NCBI GenBank assembly: GCA_016785225.1
Contig: JAFBJZ010000112.1
Coordinates: forward strand, 1,116,001-1,180,000
Length of the DNA: 64,000 nucleotides
Source: Psettodes erumei
Lineage: Eukaryota > Chordata > Actinopteri > Pleuronectiformes > Psettodidae
Direction: 5' to 3'
The notes under the pieces are model-generated. The model was not told the origin of the DNA, ran no database searches, and worked only from the letters and a program-made list of their open reading frames with translations. A program made the position numbers and the translations under genes. Shown piece by piece: positions 1-12,654 of the stretch (position 1 is the first letter of the stretch; the number at the start of each line of letters is the position of its first letter).

Positions 1-111
1 TTTTTTTATCCACACCTCTCCTCCTCCTTTGTCACCCTCACCCACATTTTCATAAACGCTCTTCATGTTGTTCTTCCTGTCCTCCTCCCTCCTCTGCTCC
101 CTCCACCCCAG

Positions 112-3100
112 ATGGAACGTCCTGGGCCTGCAGGGGGCGTTGCTGAGTCACTTCGTGGAGCCAGTGTACCTGCACAGCGTGACCGTCGGCAGCCTGCGCC
201 ACACGGGCCACCTGGGCCGAGTCCTGAGCCAGCGGCAGGAGCGCCTCGGCCCGCTGCCCGCCACGTACCGACGCAACCAGCCGCTGCTCAGTGGTACGCC
301 TGCTGCACACACAGCCGCAATGATTTACGTGTAGGAACATATCGACAAATCTGACAAATCTGAGTGTCACGGTGAAAACTGTGCAAAAAGAACTGCACCC
401 ATTTCCATGACCTCTGAGAGCAATCCAAATGACCTGATCCCTGCCTGAAATGCCACTGACTCTGTCGGTTTTCCTGAGCAGTGACGAGAATGTAGACACA
501 GAGATTATCAGCTGCTACAGTTGATCACAGGCTCAGAGGTGAGATTCATAATCATTCGTAACACTCCTCTGAACAGTTGTACAACAGTAGCTTCGTCTAC
601 AAAGGCTATACCATATTTGATTAGAGCTGTGATTTCATTTCACTAAACTTTGATATTTTTAAAAGAAGCTGAGTCGGAGATGAGACCACACAGTGTAAAA
701 TCCGATTTCAAATGATGTGCTGTGTTGAACCACAAGCAAACTACTTTCCCATTTCAAGGTTAAGACGGCTTACAGCTGAAAATCACCGCATGAGAATGCT
801 CAGCCAAAGCACAAGTCACCTCGTTCCATCAGCTGTACTGTATTTAGTCACCAGTCTGAGTATGATGATTACAGGAAAGAGCCTTGGGAGCTGAAAATGA
901 CAAGACAGTAAGATAAAGCATGCCATCAAGCTCTCGTGCTTTCTAATTATCTGTGTATTTATTGCTACATCTTTTTCTACAGCTTTATCTGTAGCTTTAT
1001 CTGTAGTTCTTTGCTACACAGTATAATAGTTAAACCATAGGCTGTGAAAAAATGGACGTAGCTTTCGTGATGTCACCCATTGTTTGTGAACTGCCATTCT
1101 GAATCCTGGAGTTTGGGTCAGCCATCCTGATTTTTTGAAAACCAGACAATACCATATGTGGATGACAGGGCGGAGCTGGAGTGGCGTGAAGGATGGATCT
1201 GACTGGTGAGAATGATACAGAGTATGTGATTGGAACGATTGGCAGGTCACTGCACTACCTGTCAGTCACCCTGTAGCCACTACCTGAAACATCTCCTGCT
1301 TCATTGTCTTTCTTTCCTCTAAATCAGACCATAATTTACTAAATGAACATCATGTTGTGTTGAAGAAAAGTTGAAACGATTGATTGAGACCATAAACACA
1401 AAATGAAAATGTTTACTGAAGTCATAAATCCAGTGAGATGTAGAATCAATCCATCAATTTCTCATAGACTTCTATACAAACAACCAGTGGAGTCGCCCCC
1501 TGATGGTCATTCAGGAGAATACAGGATTAAGACATTTCTGCATTAGCTTCATTTTCAGTCCCAGAAGCTACGTCCATTTTTGTTACGGACTATGAGTGAA
1601 GATTGTGTGTCAGCATTTAATGACCTAACCTAAATGTTTGTATTTGGGTTGACAAAAAACAAGGCTTTATGGTTGAAAAGTGGCCTGGTGAAAGTTTTTT
1701 CTCTGCACCACATGACACAGTGTGCTTCCTATTCTGCCTTGAAACAGCGACATGCCTCTCTGTGTTTTCAGATGGAGCCCTACACATGTCACATGCGCAT
1801 ACAGTATTTATTTTCAGAGATTTCTTCCACTAGAAATGTCAGCTCCAGACCGAAAAGAATCACCGCCCATTCCCACTTGTAACACCCACACACACGCTTA
1901 ACAAACCCGTGCACCCCTGCCTCGGCGCAGTTTCCTGGTGCCAAGCAGACAAGCAGCAGCTAAGAAGTTGTCTGGCATGTCTGCTTCCGGGGCTCCGCTG
2001 AGACCTCGGGCTTTTCGTTTGTAGTGAAGATGAATGCTGGAAGAGGATCTGAATGACACCCAACTTAGTCGAAACTGCATCAGCCACCACTTCAGATCTA
2101 GGCCAGTCAGTGGAGCTGAGCGACGGTGATGTAGGGCACATTTTGATGCCGGGGATTGTTGATAGGTACACAGACACACACAGTGAATCGACCTAATACC
2201 ATATTTTTGTCCGGTTTCAAGTATTACTTCATGAAGGGCGCAGGGAGGCTGTGCATTGCAGGGCTCTGCTGCGGGTAATTGGTTGCCACGAGGAGGAACA
2301 TTTTGCGAGGCCTGTCCTCATCAGTGTTGATAATTGTGTTGAATCGTCGATAAGCGCCGATGAATTTATCACAGCCTCCCCTCCGACCGCGGCCTCGGCC
2401 GGCATGCGCATGATTCGCTCAGTGGCTTTTTTGATGGCGTCGTTTCTCAAGTGGAAGTTTTGGTTTTAGATATTACAAGCTGCAGTTAACATTTGGAGAA
2501 CAGCGGTCAGGTGCGATCCATTTCTTCATCACTCATTCTCCCTCCAGCTATAATCCACCCCACAGTAAGGACACAGTTTGTTTAATGACTGTATAGGGTT
2601 TTTTTCTCCACCTGCTAATACATGAACGATGCTGCAGCACGTCCCTGACACTGTTTCTTAGTGCTGACAAATGGTAAAGACATGCCCTTTACCTCCACAC
2701 ATCCTCTCCCCACAGCGATTGTGTGTTTTCTATGTGTGCGTCCCAAACTGTCAGATCGTTGCACCCTCCAGCAGCGACGGTCTATTGAAGGGTAGAAGGG
2801 TGAAGGAGGGGGAGGGAGATGGACAGACAGTGGAGATGGCCCCACACCAAATCAATGTAATCACAGCCCTTATCAGGCCGCCATTCAATCTGAAGGGAGC
2901 TTGGCCAGAGAGAGGGAGAGGGCGAGGCAGGAAGGGAATGAGGAGAGAGAGAGGCAGCATCCAGATGTCTGTGTGCACATCTTTCCCCACCTTCCTCTCA
3001 CCTCCTCCTCCTCCTCCTCCATCATCCTTTCACGGGCTATGATGAGCTCCCCGGCTATTGTGTGTCCAGGGTTATTTAAAAACAACACTTCCCCGGAGGA

Positions 3101-6100
3101 AACTCCCAGGGATCAGTGGGGCCCGGTCTTATCGCGCCCAGCCAAAGCGGCTCCCACCTGGACCCCAAGGGCCAAACACATCGACGCGTCGACTTGTCCT
3201 TCGCGCATCGTCCCGGCGTTCACGTCTCCCCGTGTGTGAAGGCTCGTGTGGTTTTGGGATAAGGGGAATGAGAAGCAGATGAAGGGAACGGGAATAACGG
3301 TTGCTCACTCTGCTGCCATGCCACATAGACACACATGAGACGGTGACACTGTATCACGTGATAGAGCTTGATCAGCTGCCACAATGTCATGAAGCAATGA
3401 TGAAATAATACAGTAATAATCACATTACGGTACAGTATGTCTGGATCTGATAGACAAGGGCATTGTGTGCATGGAGAGACTGATTGTTGCAGGCCTGTGC
3501 AGTAGAGATGCACTGATACCAACACCAGTACCACCATGTATCGGCCCGATACTAGGCTCATGTACTCATAAAACTACTCCACTGCTGCTGCACCTGCAGA
3601 TTGATGGAGGAGAAGCAGTGGAGATATGTGAAGATGATACACATTGACTCATATGTAGTGGGCCTTGCGAACATCTGATGACAATAAAAACATGTTTTGA
3701 AAGTAAAGTTAAATGTGGAATGGTACTATTCAGTACTTGGTATCGGTGCTCTGCAAGTATCCAGCTGCGAGTACTTGTGCTTGTTCTCGGTATCGGTGCA
3801 TCTCCAGCATTTATTGTGTTTGCTGGAAGCAGTTGTGGCTGAAGTGCTGCTGAAGGAGATCCCTCTTATAGGAATTTTAACCAGCAACCTTTGAATGAAT
3901 GGTTCCCTGCCCTTGATGTAGATGTTTTCGCGTACCTGTTGCTGCACTGCTCCTCCATCCTCGCGAGAGATATCCCGCAGTACCACAGTGACGCAGGGCG
4001 GATGCAACTGGTGCACACAAACACACGGGCAGTGCCAGCAGCCTCAGATATTAAGGCGTGTTTTATTCATACTGTACAGCTACGAATCCCTTCACCAAAG
4101 GCTCTAATTCTGCCTCTTTCATGTCCGCCAAGCACTTCCCAGAAGAGAAATTGATCAAGTCTTCAATGAGGGAAAAATCAAATTGGCTATTACAGAAACA
4201 GAGGAGTCAAGTCCATTGAAGGGATGAAATGAGCCATGAACGGAGTGGGAGAAAGAAAGAAGGCACGATGGATAGGAGGGCCTTTTGTTCAAAGAGGTGC
4301 GTCCACACAAGAGAGGAGAGATGGGTAATAAGAGACTCGGAGGATTGTTACCGTGGCAGGCAATTCATTCCAGCTCAGAGGAGCTGGGGCTGGCGAGCGG
4401 AGGAAACGAGTGTGGCGAGAGGGGGGGAGAGGATGTGCAGGCATGTATTGTGGTATTGTACATCAGGTATTGTACTATAACAAGCTGTCTGTCAGGCAGC
4501 GAGATCAGAGGCAACCGTTGTTCACCCGTGGCAGAGAATCTGTCTGCTGATCCTCTCGGAAACGACCTGATGTAATAAATAAGTGCGTCAGAGGTGAGGG
4601 CGAAATCCAAGACAACAACTCCATCCTGAAGACGAGAGCGGCCGACACACTTTGTCAGCATAGATTCTGCACCCAACTCTGTTTTCAGCAATAATGTAAT
4701 AATGCTGTAATTCATGAGGTCAGAGGTCAAAGAGCGGAGCAACTCGTTTCTTTTTTTTTTCTCATTTTCTTATGATATTTTTATGATAATATCAGCTTAT
4801 GGGTATGACATTTAAAGACACCGTTTGATGTTCTGGTTTTAAAAGCATGAACGTCAGCCTCAGCAGAGATATGTTGAATTTCTGACATCAGAGGGAAGAA
4901 CAACAAAGGTGTCTTCAAAGCCTCCATCACTGGCAGGTACATCTCATTAAATTCTGATATCAAGACTTTGAGGATCTGTGTAGCTAATTGCAATGAAGTC
5001 ATTCATGGTAGTTTGTGCCTGGTCTCCATATACGTAACACAGCAACAACACATCATTTAAATTTGGGGGATTTGTAAGGATCAAGCAATGAGACTGAATT
5101 GTTTTTTTTGGCAGAGCCAGATTAACTGTCTCCAGCCTTCAAACTAAGACTAGCTAACTGGCAGACACGAGACACGAGAGTGATTGAATCAGAAAATAAT
5201 CTGCAGATTAATCATGACTGCAGCTCTAAATCTTCCTGTCTACCTCTCAGCAAGGAGGTGAATAAGCTCCTTTTTGTTTTTCAAAATGTCAAACTACTCT
5301 TTTATCTTTCGGGACATATGTTTACAGCCGTACGGATCAATGTTAGCAGTCCGCCACCGTCCTCCTTCAGGCGCTTTTTCAAACCTCAAACATTGATTCA
5401 AAGCTGCTTCTTCATTTCACTTCCTCAGAATATGCTCTGGAACTGGCTCCTTATTAAACACCTACGGTGGCCTGTCAAGGACACTTCTGCCTCGAGCCCC
5501 CTCGCTGCTTTCTCACCCCGCTGTCACCCGCCTGCTCCTCCACCTCCTCCAACACCTGTGTTCTCCACACAGGCGGCTAATTCTCTTCATGTCGCCCGAC
5601 GCCGCTGCCGCTCACCTCTGCTATCCTTCTCCCTCTGTCTCTCTTTCTCCTTCCTCCACCGATGATTTTGCGACGCTAATTATTTCAGAGAGGAAGAGCA
5701 CGCAGGCCGGTGAAGGAGAGGGTTGAGCGTTGTACCTGGAGATAATGTTTACAGCGTACGGGCAACGCTCAAACACCGCTAACTGCTGGATAGCCCTCCT
5801 GTTTCCACCTCCCTCCCTCCCTCCCTCTCTGGGGGTGTATCAGAGCGTCATATAAACAGACATGCGGGTTCAGGCCCAGGTTGACTCGGCTTTTTGCAGC
5901 GCTGCAAAACTTCGTCTGCCGCCGGCCTCGGGGAGAGAGCCAGAGAAGGGTGAAGGAAGGTTAAACGAAACAGCAAAGCAGAGAGTCGAAAGGAAAAACA
6001 CGCAGTTTCAAATTTTCACTCGAGCGCATTACTGTTTGAAGCTCTTTGATCGAGTGTTGTGAGTTTGAATCACCTGTGGAGGAACGCGCCGACTGTAGCT

Positions 6101-8607
6101 GGAGGTGAACGTCGTTCTGTCTTCCCCGCAGGGCTGAGCAGCGTTGAATACCAACAGCCGGGGAAGGCCTCGTGTGTGAGCGTGAACTGGACGCTGGGCG
6201 ACGCTCAGCTGGAGGTGGTGAACACTGCCGCGGGACGGAGGCGGGACTCGGGGACGCCGTCGCGTCTCTGCAAGCACGCCCTGTTCACCCGCTGGAGCAG
6301 ACTCCATCGCAAGGTCAGTGCACGCACGCACACCAGCTCAGCTTCACCTGTGGGGAGAAGGGATGCTCGAGAGCATCATGAGCTTAAAATTCAGCCGCCT
6401 GCATCAACACGCACAGAAGAGCAGCGTACAACCCAGCATTACTAGTTCATCTCAAACAAAAGACCAATATTTCCCATCAGTTCAGTAAGAATAGTAAAGA
6501 ACAGAGTGTGTAAATGACCAGACCTTTCACAAGGTGGACACTTCTGTGTTGTAAATCCTTTTTTGATTGATCATAGGAAATTTGAGCTACAGTCTTTCTC
6601 ATTTTGTGAGCTATAAGCCTTAATCATCAAATATGCCTTTTAATATATGAAAGTTTGCCTTTTTGAATTAAATTAAAAAAGAAAAAAAGTTTTTCATGAT
6701 ATTCTCATTTTTTTGAGATGCACTAGTATACCATCACGCGTTGTTTTTACCTTTTCACTTACGATTTCCAATTTCATCAGGCTAGTTTAGCAGCCTGCTC
6801 TCTTCTATTTTATTCTTTTCATATCAAAAAGATTTGAATTACAGTGAGAAGAGACACAGAAAACTGTATGTTGCCGGCACATTTACAGACTGGTTAAAGC
6901 TGTTTCACACAGTGTTCTTCATATTTCTGGTGGCGTAGTTTTTTTATGACTGTAGTAAGAGCAGAGCATCACATCACGACACAAACTGCAGCACACGAGT
7001 TTCTTTTACATTTAAACATGACGAATCAAAGTGATTTTTACCTAACGGTATTTACGGCGTGTAAAAGATATGTATTTAAAATATATGATGGATAAATCCA
7101 CCGACCAATGGGGCAAACAGTGACAGAAGAGGAAAAATGACAAAGACAGGAAGTGAACCAACAACCATAAGACATACCAGGAAGACTACAAAATAAAACA
7201 GGAAATACTGAAGTCAGCAAAGGTCACAGAGTCTATCTGGGGCAGATCGGGGTGCAGTGGCTCCCCTCACTCTCATGTAGTTTTTCATGCAGACAGACAG
7301 ACACTGTGTGTGTGTGTGTTTTGTGTGTTGTTTTTTGTAGAACAACGTAACAACGTGTAGGCGTGGCCGCTCTGGTCCACTTATACCAGCGTGCACAGCC
7401 ATTGCTGCTGTTAGTAATTACACTGTGCTTCAGGGTTGCGGTTTGCTTTCATTTGCTATGAAAATATCATGATGCACTGTTTAATTAGTACGAGCCTAAA
7501 CAATAATCATATTTTCAATGAATAAATGCCTGATCCCCCGCTCTGCCCTCGCTCCCCTGCTGGAAAGCAATACAGTTGGCATCAGGAATCACACACACAC
7601 ACACACACAATTACAGGCACGCACACACAAGAGTACAACTGTAGAGCTCCATGCCAACATGCACTGAATGAAGAAGCGCGGACACGTGTATTGAAACGAG
7701 TCAGGTGTGCGCCCAGCGGAGGACCCGTGGAGTTTCCTCTCCCGCTGCGGATAAATGCGTCGGCCCGCCGGCATCTGCTGCCCGTGTGGCCGATCAAAAC
7801 CCGGCAGCTCGGATCTTTAACGGCGGCACGCAGGCAGACCCGGCGCACTTTCATTTCCATTCTGAAACTTTATGTAACAGACAGGGCCTGCGTCGCCAAA
7901 TGGCGGCCGTTAAAGCATAATGACTATGAAACCATAATTATTTGGAGAAGTACTCGAGGAGGCCCCCACCCTAAGTGCTCCCTGTGCACCGTATAGAAGG
8001 GCCACGCAAGAGCAGTCACGCTAATCTCCAAAAGAAACTTCTGCTCGCTTTCTCTCTCTCTCTCTCCCTCTCCCTCCCTCCCCCCCGCACTTGTCTCTCC
8101 GCTGATCTTCATTGTTTCCCCTCGCAACAATAGAAACGCACAAAAAGCACAGAGGCTGTTCAATTGCTTGTGAAATTTAAATGGGGGAGATTACACAGCT
8201 GTTGAAGCCCCCCCCCCCACCGCCACCCCACGACGCCTTCCTCACCCATCCAAATGCATTTGTGTCGGCTCATTCGTTTTGTTTTGCTCGCCCACCCACC
8301 CCCCATCCCCCCGAAACCTTTAGCCTCTGTGCCCCAGCATTACCCCGTCTTCGTGCTTCTGCTGTATCACTTTTATCTGACTCTCTCTTTTTCCTCTTCT
8401 GTTTCTCTGTCGCTCTTTCACCCTCGTCAGCTCGGGATCCACGTGTCCGGCTCGGCGGAGCGTCAGCTGATGTACTGCGAGGCAAAGATGGCGGCCCGTC
8501 CCTACCAGATAGCGAAGCAGCAGTGGTTCAGATCACTGCAGGAAACGGGCCTCGGGACCTGGGTGAAGAAGCCGCCCGAGCAGGAGCAGTTCCTGCTGTC
8601 GGCCTGA
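112..8607 (+). CDS. adarb2: adarb2 (ADAR3), last three coding exons
   Basis: Partial gene; earlier exons lie left of the window. Coding exons are 112-293, 6132-6313 and 8431-8607 (stop TGA), all with AG/GT borders; phases join exactly (a glycine codon is split 293/6132). Together they encode the C-terminal half of an adenosine deaminase (A-to-I RNA editing) domain. Seen: WNVLGLQGALL and FVEPVYLHS in the first exon, SRLCKHALF in the second, and the ending GTWVKKPPEQEQF in the third. These match vertebrate ADARB2 better than ADARB1 as I remember both. ADAR3 is known as a brain-enriched nuclear double-stranded RNA binder without demonstrated editing activity. The Lys, Tyr and Trp residues that hold inositol hexakisphosphate in ADAR2 are mostly kept, but the Glu after Trp-Val in ADAR2 is Lys here. 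The catalytic zinc-site exons are outside the window. Family certain; paralogue very likely. Confidence 0.95.
1036..1594. mobile_element. Non-autonomous element with ~28-bp terminal inverted repeats
   Basis: The left end (1036-1063) and the reverse complement of the right end (1566-1594) agree over about 28 bases with a few mismatches and one indel; both start CATAG and share the inner core AAAAATGGACGTAGCT. The interior has no usable reading frame but includes a phrase near 1490 (GTCGCCCCCTGATGG) that I recognise from teleost dispersed repeats. No clear target-site duplication is visible. Best read as a MITE-like DNA transposon remnant. Confidence 0.7.
3504..3804. mobile_element. hAT-like MITE, copy 1 (GATGCACYGATACC ends)
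   Basis: The left end reads AGAGATGCACTGATACC and the right end is its imperfect inverse (GGTATCGGTGCATCTCC). The interior contains the phrase ATCGGCCCGATACT and ACTCATAAAACTACTC, both shared with copies at 18936 and 50530. No transposase. Assignment to hAT rests on a remembered resemblance of the ends only. Confidence 0.6.
6314..8430 (+). other. adarb2 last intron
   Basis: Non-coding. Contains a short repeat remnant at about 6586-6732 whose right end (ATATTCTCATTTTTTTGAGATGCACTAG, 6699-6727) matches the right end of the element at 45704-46031. The stretch 7640-8040 is of mixed composition with AT-rich homeobox-like motifs (ACCATAATTATTTGG near 7930) and may be a regulatory block. Pyrimidine-rich and CA-rich tracts occur at 7588-7608 and 8050-8095. 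Confidence 0.6.
6586..6732. mobile_element. Short copy of the CTAGTGCATCT-ended repeat
   Basis: The right end at about 6697-6730 is nearly the same as the right terminus of the 45704-46031 element. The left part is AT-rich and internally deleted compared with that copy. No coding potential. Confidence 0.45.
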
Positions 8608-9062
8608 GGACGTGTGTGTTTGTGTGTGTGCGTGTGTGTGTGTGTGTGTGTAGCATTGGGAGTGTATGTTTAACCTTTATTTTAAGATGACTCCATCCTT
8701 TTACCGACATCCTGCTTCACACCTTCATAAAGTTTACCAGTGCCACCTCCAAACCCAAGGCTATCGCCACTGTCACGCCCCCCACACACACAGACACACA
8801 CAGACGCACACACCACCACCAACACCACAGAGGAAGGTCAGGTGGATGTGCTGAGAAGAAAAGTGACCAAAAAAAAAAAAGATGGACATCTTTAAACCTC
8901 ACAAACACGCACGTTTAAGCAAACACATCCTTAAATACACCCCCCCCCCAACTGTCAGTGAAGGGTGGGGTAACCTTGAGCAGAATGAAAGGCAGCCGCT
9001 ATCTTGTCATCAGCTATTTCTGGGCCCCAAGGCTCCCGCTGAGGAGCAGAGCCATGAGGGAA

Positions 9063-9096
<34 letters not shown>

Positions 9097-11468
9097 GTCC
9101 ACGTCCAATTACCAGCCCTGTCAGGGTGACGGCTGATAGAGGAAGAGGAAGTGAAAGAGAAGGACAGAGCTTTGCTTCAGAGCAGCCCTCCTCACCTTCC
9201 CTTCTCTCACGTCTATCTTCGTCCTCCTCCTCTGACTCACCCCGTGACTCCTCTCCTTTTGTCTCTATCTCTCCCTCCTTTGCCCTCTTTCCATTCTCTT
9301 CCTTCCTCCACCTATTTTCCATTTCCTCCTTGCCTTTGTCACTCTCTCCTCTTTTCTTGCCCCACCCTCCCTTGCCTTTCAAGCGTGGCAGACTTCGACA
9401 CGACATGACGACAGGTTAATACACCCTCTCTTTTTTTTTCTCTCCCCTCCTCACCCCACTGGGTTGAGAGGAGGAGAAGAATTGTGGCGAGGTTCATAAA
9501 CGCAGCCATTACAGCTTGCCTAAGTACAAGTGGAGATAATGACGGTGATGATGGTGGAGGGGGGAGTATTTTCCTGCTTTTCCCTTCTCTTTCAAATGTA
9601 TTTCCTCTCCCTTTCTGTGTTTTGACCTCAGCTCTTTGGCCCATCAAATTCCACACTCCTGAATCAAATGTCAGTTTTGGGTCATGACTCATTAGCGAGA
9701 CCTCGTCGACCTCACCGACGGGTCACGACCACCCAGAACCGATGACAGTGGAGGCGGCTGGACAGTTTTGCTTTGCTCCCTGTCAGCTGCTGTGGTCAAC
9801 TTGAAGGGTTATTATTCTTAGACGCCATTTTCGACTCACTCCGTCACGCGGGAGTTATTGAGATATTGACTCGCTACCATGTAAATTTTTACATCACTCT
9901 GTCTTTACATATTTCCTGGTGTAGACATACATGTGTGCGATGCTGACAAAGCTCAGTGTTTATATTCATTATGATCATGAGTGTGTTGTTCTGTCACTGC
10001 TGCGTTCTTGTCAGGATGGATCAGGCAGAGGTGAGATGGAAACAGTGAGAGTGACACCTAGTGGTGCTGGCGAGGCCCGGTTCTGGCACCAGTTTGGGCT
10101 CCAGTGAGGAAACAGTGTGTCGGCCTGAGCTGTGGGATGATTTTACACACAAAAGATTTACATAGGAACTGAGACCTGCATCTTTTTTTCTTTAATTAAA
10201 AAAAAAATCTGTGTCTCTATGACACTAAATATTCAGTTTGGGTAAAAAACATAGCATAATAATATATTAGGAGAACGGTGTTGCTAAATCCTGACTGATT
10301 GGCAGAAGCACGTCACATTGCCTTTTTCTACATGGAAATTCCACAGTGACTACAGTGCAAAGAGAAAATGGTAACGTGAAATAACCAAAGCTCTCCCACA
10401 TTTGTGCAAAAAATATCAACACTGAAGGACCTCAGTACTCGTGATGGGAGAGAAAATGAGGTCTTGTGATTCCTTTTGAAGGTAGCGGAGTTTCTCCTTT
10501 CTAAGACAACACTTCTAAACTCTGGAAGATATTTACTGTTTATGTCATGAAAATGGCAAAACTATAAAGACACTGGTGCAGTAGAGCGTTTGGTAGGACC
10601 CACCGGCAGCTTTTATTGTGCACCCAGAGACCAGCTGGTGCTCCTGTGCTAGTTTGTTTTCATTTGATTAAACGCAGCTTCACTTTGAAAACGAGGTACA
10701 CAGCACAGTGGAACAGCATAAATTCAAACCATCAGTCAATATAAATTAAAAGAATAATTAAGATTACATTTTGACACTGGATGAAAAGACATACAAAGAC
10801 ACAACATTAGTTCTACAACAAACTTTTCATCAGTGAATATTGAACTTTAGTGATATAAAGCCCCTAATGCACCCACAATTAATCAGAATATCTAAACCCA
10901 TGGACACAAAGGGAACATGGGACTTTGGGGGCTCCACAGGTTGATGATCTGATTTTGGCTAGTGGCAGCTTTAATAAAAAAAAAAAAATAAAACAAAAAC
11001 TGGCAGCCGTTTTTCAGGAGTTCATATTGTCTGGCTCTTTGTTTACACCCTAACATAGCACTGGATAGCCTGAGTCTGCTTCCCAATAGTGGCAAAGATC
11101 AGACTTTGTGTAAATCTTGTGTGTGCATTTGTTAGAACTGAGCAATTCAGTGTTTGTAGTTCATCAGCCTGCACTTCATAACTTCAGACACAACATCGTC
11201 ATGCCGTACACCATGTCTCTGAATGGCTGTGTAAGCCATGAGAACAGATTCATTGATTTTTTTTTTGAGACATAATAAATATAAGGCATGTCTGAATGGC
11301 AATACTGTATCAAGGAGTGTACATATGTAAAAGAAAATGTTGACAAAGATATGGAAGAGAAACATCTCATTATGATGTAAATTAAAGTATATGAAGAACT
11401 GCTGCTAAGGTCTGTAAATTGCACTTCAGTAACAAAAAGTGAATGTTTGTACTGTATATGTGAATAAA
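8608..11468 (+). other. adarb2 3' untranslated region
   Basis: From the TGA at 8605-8607 to a candidate polyadenylation hexamer AATAAA at 11463-11468. It contains GT/CA tracts (8610-8652, 8786-8815), a GA tract (9060-9097) mirrored by a CT-rich region to 9440, and AT-rich distal sequence. No coding exon is visible. The end point is inferred; other hexamer-like sites exist. Confidence 0.5.
11463..11468 (+). terminator. Candidate polyadenylation signal of adarb2
   Basis: AATAAA on the plus strand, about 2.9 kb after the stop codon, followed within 45 bases by a GT/T-rich stretch. It is the clearest hexamer before the spacer facing wdr37. Unproven without transcript ends. Confidence 0.4.
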
Positions 11469-12507
11469 ACCACAAAATCTTGTAATTTTATCTTGTCTTG
11501 ACAGTTTTTTTATTCGTTAATCTGATTTTATGTTGTTTGGCAGAGAATTGTAAATGTGTAATATTTTTATTTGGCTTCATAACAAACAAAAGTCAATTAT
11601 GAGCAATGATATTGGGCTATCTCTTCACTTTGTCTGCTTCACCATCACCTTTCTATAGCCAGCGCTGGCCCTCAGGAGCATCCAGGCAAATATTAAAGAG
11701 ACCTTCCTCTTCCTGTCTCTCCCAGGGGAAATCCACAGGGAAGTGGTTATCTCTGTTAGGCTCAGTGGCAGGTGTCACACAGACTGGCCGCCAAATTAGC
11801 CTGGAGGAAGAAGGAGGCGAGGAATAAGAGGAGAGGGGAGTTGGAGGTATGCCTCCTCAGCAGCAGCATCCACCCGCCTCCCTGAGGCCACACTCAGCTG
11901 TGTGCTCTACAATAAACATAATTGACAATTTGCTCCAGCGGCTAGTCATGACCAGGGGGCTGTAATCTAATGGACAAGGACAAGGAGGTAAAACTCTACT
12001 AAAAAGTCTCTCTCCTAGTGCCATGCTGGTTCTCACTAAGTCTGACAGTGTTTGTAGATGTAGGAGTGGAATAACATACTGGACCTTCACAGGGACATTA
12101 ACTATTTTTCTCCAGTATGATGAATAATATTACAAATGTCAATTTTTATTCAAAATTCAAACATTCGTTTGAATGTGATGGAAAAAGTTCATATTCATAG
12201 TGGAATTCAAAATTGAGCGTCTTTAAAGTTTGAAATAGTTTACCTTGTAATCCATCAGAGGGAGCTCTAAAACATCGGTATCAGATTGACCTATGGCATG
12301 ACCTATGACCTCTCAAGCTGGTAATGTTATCAGCATAGCATGTAAAAAAAAAATCTATTGAATGATTCATAGACAGTTGCAAAAAAAACTGTCGTTTTCT
12401 TTCAGCCGCAGTGAAGCAGCGCTGAGGGGCGTGAGAACTACAAAGACCACTGTCCGACGCTTACCCATAATACTTTGCGCTCCTTTTTCCTCCACAGCGC
12501 TTGTGAA

Positions 12508-12654
12508 ATGGCAGACGCCGGTGTTGGCGGCGACGGAAAACGGAAAGATGCGCCAGTGGCTTTTAAATTAAAAGCACGAGAAAAAAAGACGAGAAATGAA
12601 AGAGAAGAAAAGGACTGCGGTGACCTAAGACGTCGGGGAATGCGAGCATTATAA
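12508..12654 (+). other. Orphan small ORF of 48 codons, unrecognised
   Basis: ATG at 12508 opens a lysine/arginine-rich frame beginning MADAGVGGDGKRKDAP and ending at TAA 12652-12654. It is preceded by CTTTTTCCTCCACAG, which resembles an acceptor or pyrimidine-rich start site. A second frame starts at 12713 (MCLSAYFSKTELKK) and runs into a good donor (AAG then GTGAGT) at 12822. This could be the 5' part of a relic gene or transposon-derived gene. I do not recognise the protein and give no function. Confidence 0.25.

Larger units (their letters stand above)
294..6131 (+). other. adarb2 intron with repeats and possible conserved blocks
   Basis: Non-coding interval between two adarb2 exons (GT at 294, AG ending at 6131). 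It holds two inverted-repeat elements (1036-1594 and 3504-3804, listed separately). Long non-repetitive mixed-composition stretches lie at about 1850-2460 and 2800-3110; they have no coding signal and could be regulatory. I see no exon of another gene on either strand. Confidence 0.7.

Noticed and set aside
5180..5665. 161-codon plus-strand frame in the adarb2 intron
   Set aside because: Ser/Pro-rich low-complexity translation of pyrimidine-rich sequence without exon borders.
8181..8690. 169-codon plus-strand frame over the last adarb2 exon
   Set aside because: Wrong frame; the true exon frame starts at 8431 and ends at 8607.
9014..9406. 130-codon minus-strand frame rich in Glu, Arg and Ser
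   Set aside because: It is translated GA/CT-rich simple sequence in the adarb2 3'UTR; no domain, no splice context.
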